From: Dillenia suffruticosa
Taxonomy: Eukaryota > Streptophyta > Magnoliopsida > Dilleniales > Dilleniaceae
Reading direction: 5' to 3'
NCBI GenBank assembly: GCA_033439265.1
Contig: JAVTVX010000016.1
Location: 16,600,701-16,664,700 of the forward strand
DNA: 64,000 nucleotides
The number at the start of each line of letters is the position of its first letter. Within the stretch, counting starts at the first letter, position 1. Below are positions 60,419-64,000 of the stretch, one piece after another. The notes under the pieces were generated by a model that did not search any database, was not told the origin of the DNA, and saw nothing but the letters and a program-made list of their open reading frames with translations. The position numbers and the translations under genes are program-made.

Positions 60419-63400
60419 TGATATCAGAGTAAGTGTCTTACAACTTTAGAGCAAAGATCTTTACCCCTATCTTATTCTCAAAATCTTGTAATGGCATTTA
60501 ACAGAGACTTTGTTTTAGTAGAGGTCTGGTCTACAAATAGGGCTCTCTTCTTTAACAGGAGTAACTTTAGTTATTGGAAACAAAAAATATGCAATTTTAT
60601 TATAGCGCAAGATCTAATTGCCTCGAAAATCATCAAAGAAGGGATTAATTTTCCAACCGAAGAATTGAAGGTGTTCATGTATCAGTAAAGCTAAAGAACA
60701 TGACATTAGAATAGAAAAAAACCTATCAAGTAAATTGTAATGTCATCAACCTTCTTCACCTTACTTTGAGTATAAACGAATGCAATTGAATTTTATCGTG
60801 CATAACAGCAAATAAAAACCTGGGAAAGACTTGAAACCACCTACAAAAGAATTAATCAAGTTCGCAAAAACAAAATCAAGCTATTAAAACAAGAATCTGA
60901 AGCCTTAAGATAAAAGAAAGAGAATCAGTAAGTAAAATGATGACTCGTTTCAACAAAGTAAGAAATCAGTTGAGACCTCTTAGGAAAGGAATTTCATAGG
61001 AGTATATAGTGCACAAAGTTCTAAAAAATCTACCAAAATTTTGGGAACCCAAGTTACCGCAATTGAAGAGTCAAAGAACCTTGACACTAACTATGGACTA
61101 GCTCATAGGTTCCTTGATAATACAGAAGATGAAGCTAAATGTCAAGAGTTCAAGTAGAAATGAAAAAAGGAAAGGAGAAGCTCTCTAAGCTGAGAGTAAG
61201 GAGGGCTTTTCTGATTCAAAAAATAAACATGACGAAGAAAATGAGGCCATACTAGCTAAGAGGTTCAAAAGATTCATGATGCAGAGGTGAAATAGAAACT
61301 GACCAAACTTCAAAGGTTAGAGAAAAAAAAGAAAGTCAGATGCTATGAATACAAGACATTTGGACACATCGGAGCTGAAAGCACTTGTCGCCTAGAACAA
61401 TGAAGATTCAAGCTCCAATGGGGATGAGGTTGTAAAGGAATAAGCAAACTTTTGCTTCATGGCTCTGGAGGAGCCTTCCGACATTGAGGTAACCTTAACC
61501 TCTTATTTTTCTTTTTTAAATTCTGATGAAAATGATTTCTCAATAACTAAATTGTATGATGCACTATTCAAATCACTTAAAGAATCAAAAGGATAAAGAA
61601 GAAAAATAATTTATAAAAAAAAACATGTCTGAACTAGAAAATAAAGTAGAAAGACTTAAAAATGAAACTATTGAACTAAGGAAGAAAAACACTGATCTTG
61701 AATTGAAAAATATTGAACTAAATACATAATTAAAAAATGAAAAAGAAAAAGTGAATCAACGGCATAAAGATCTTGCCATTAAAGAGAACAAATGTATGCA
61801 AGTGGAAAACAAAACAGAGGATGATGAAATCTGAAAACAACTGTATAAAAGAAATTGATATTCTAAGGAAAGAATTAACTGAATAAAAAAAAAGAACATT
61901 AGACAAAATGTAATCCTTATAAAATTCATACAGGGACCAGAAAAATTATATGCTACTCTAAGAGCCTAAAGGGCAATTTTTGACAAACTTGGACTAGGAT
62001 GTAATCCAAATCAGACTCAAAAAAGACTATACAAATTTTTCATACTTAATTCTAAAGATGTCAAACAATACAAATGTCACATTTGCATGAGAATAGGATA
62101 TAAATCTGAACAATGTAAACTAAAGAAAAACTCCTCACATGTATTAAAATCAAACAAACTCAGTTGTGCTCATTGCGTTAAAAATGGATATTCAATTGAT
62201 GAATATTGGTACAAACTGAAATCTGTAGTAATGAAATGAAAGTCAAAAAGTCAAGGGACAACTAACCTAGTCGGACACAAGAAAGCGTGGACACCAAAGA
62301 TAAAAAAATAATTGTTTCTTCTCTTAGGTGTGTTTGAGATCAAAGGAATCTCCTACTCCCTCTATATGGTACATAAAAAGTGGATTCTCAAAACATATGA
62401 CCAAGGATGCATCCAAATTTTCTTCTTTGGAGAGATAGAAAGGAGAAAAGGCAGTTTTTGGAGATAATTCCAAAGGGAAGATTATCAGAGTGGGAAACAT
62501 AAGAAGTAAGTCTTCGAAATCTCAAATTAAATGTTCTTCTTATATCTGATTTAAAGTTTAGTTTACTCAATTAGTTGTGTGATAAAAGTTATAGGATCAT
62601 TTTTTATTCTGATATATATTTAATTGTATGCAAAGTTTCAAATGAAATAAAATTTATTGGAATTAGGAAATGAAAAATACATGTCATAGATCCGGATAAA
62701 ATAGAGACCACAAATGAATCATACCTAATGATTATGGATAAAAATCAATTTAGGCTTTGGCATAGACGGTTAAAACATGAAAGCATGCATTTGATTAAAA
62801 AATTAACAAAGAAAAATCTAGTAAAAAGTATCCCCCTCCTAAAATTTGAAAACGATAGAATTTATAATGTTTGCATGAAAGGAAAGCAGACAAAAGCTTC
62901 ATTTAAATCTAAGGATGTGATTCCAGACCCTTAGAGCTACTACATATGGATCTATATGGTCCAACTTGAACCCAAAATTTAGGATAAAAATATTATAGAT
63001 TTGTAATAGTCGATAACTATTCAAGATATACATAGGTTTCTTCTTAGCCAGAAAAGAAAAAACATGTTTAGAGTTTATAAAACTCTGCATAAAACTTTAA
63101 AATTAAAAAGAATATACCGTATCCAAAATAAAAAGCGATCATAGAAGAGAATTTGAAAATAATCAATTAAAAAAATTATGTGAAGAAAATGGAATAAGTT
63201 ACAACTTCTCTGCCCTTATGACTCCTTAATAGAACGATATTGTAGAAAGGAAAAATACAATTTGGGAACAAATGACAAGAGCTATGTTATTTGAACAACA
63301 TAACACATCCAAATATTTTTTGGTAAAAGCGGTATACACAATGTGTTATATACTTAACAGAGCTCTGATTAGACTAATACTTAAAAAAACCACTTACAAA

Positions 63401-64000
63401 CTATAAAAGGATAGAAAACCTAATATAAATTATTTTCATGTAAATATAGATATTATGTTCTAAATAATGGTAAATAGTAGTTAGGAAAATTTGACGTAAA
63501 AAGTGATGAAAGCATATTCTTAAGTTACTAAACCAATAGTAAGACATATAGAATTTAGAATAGGAGAACTATGATAGTGGAGGAATCTATATATGTGAAA
63601 CTTGATAAATCTAAGAATTTAATGAGAGATAGTGATTATTGATGATGAAATAGCACCAGAACTACTATATATATAAAATGTTTTGGGTGAGGAGCCTAAG
63701 AATGAAATTGTAGAATATAACCCTTCGCCTATCCGTCAGAACAACCATGAGAAAGAAACAAAGTATCCAACAATTAGGAATAGTCTGAATGTAAAAAATA
63801 TATTTAGAGATGAAATCTGGAGTTAGAACTAAATCGACTCTTCAAAACCATTGTGAATTTATAGCTTTCATTTCTCAGATAGAACCCAAAAGTGCATTTA
63901 AAGCCTTAAAAAATAAAAATTAGGTATTAGCAATGCAAGAGGATCTGAATCAATTTGAAAAAAACAAAGTGTAGAATTTAGTTTCTAGATGTAAGGATCA
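60419..64000 (+). mobile_element. Second Copia element (SIRE/Maximus type), decayed, runs off the window
   Basis: Starts with TGATATCAGAGTA, a tRNA-iMet site with two changes. Gag begins at 60491 (NRALFFNRSNFSYWKQKI) and continues in pieces to about 61450, including a MMTRFNKVRNQLRPL segment near 60940. A Lys/Glu-rich coiled-coil-like part lies at 61610-61900. The protease near 62368 reads WYIKSGFSKHMTK, with Lys in place of the catalytic Asp. Pre-integrase FRLWHRRLKHESMHLIKKL is near 62750. Integrase NGISYNFSALMTP and VERKNTIWEQMTRAML are near 63190-63285. RT starts at about 63910 (AMQEDLNQFEKNKV) and is cut by the window end. Confidence 0.85.

Overview
The window is nuclear DNA from a flowering plant, most likely a eudicot with an intron-rich, transposon-rich genome. 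It is AT-rich, has canonical GT-AG introns, plant-type LTR retrotransposons primed by initiator-methionine tRNA, RTE-type LINEs, tRNA-derived SINEs and (GA)n/(CT)n tracts near transcription starts. I cannot name the species.

There are two protein-coding genes, both on the minus strand. The larger, 16790-40469, is a complete UBP12/UBP13-type ubiquitin-specific protease, the plant relative of USP7. I could join 32 coding exons without a frame break, giving 3,348 nt including the stop, or 1,115 residues, with Cys205, His452 and Asp469 as the predicted catalytic triad. The smaller, 45364-53280, is a complete three-exon gene of 232 codons plus stop for a mitochondrial glycoprotein (MAM33/p32) family protein. 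Its first intron is 6.4 kb and contains a whole decayed Ty3/Gypsy element.

Most of the rest is mobile DNA. Positions 1392-10665 hold a decayed Ty1/Copia element whose 5' LTR is enlarged by other sequence and whose 3' LTR is cut short. Positions 11750-13270 carry two CACTA-like 3' ends. Introns of the protease gene hold a solo LTR with a 5-bp target duplication, an antisense RTE LINE, a SINE-like piece and three tandem duplications. One of these duplications copies a 3' splice site. Between the two genes lie a LINE tail, a Gypsy integrase fragment and a full SINE with a perfect 17-bp target-site duplication. To the right of the second gene are a long antisense RTE LINE (about 54080-56800), a coding-like remnant (57260-58010) and a second Copia element of SIRE/Maximus type that runs off the right edge.

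Nothing in the window is a new multi-gene system. The most testable observations are the duplicated splice acceptor in the deubiquitinase gene, the extra small ORFs in the long leader of the first Copia element, and the well-bounded insertions (solo LTR, SINE, Gypsy element) that serve as insertion markers.
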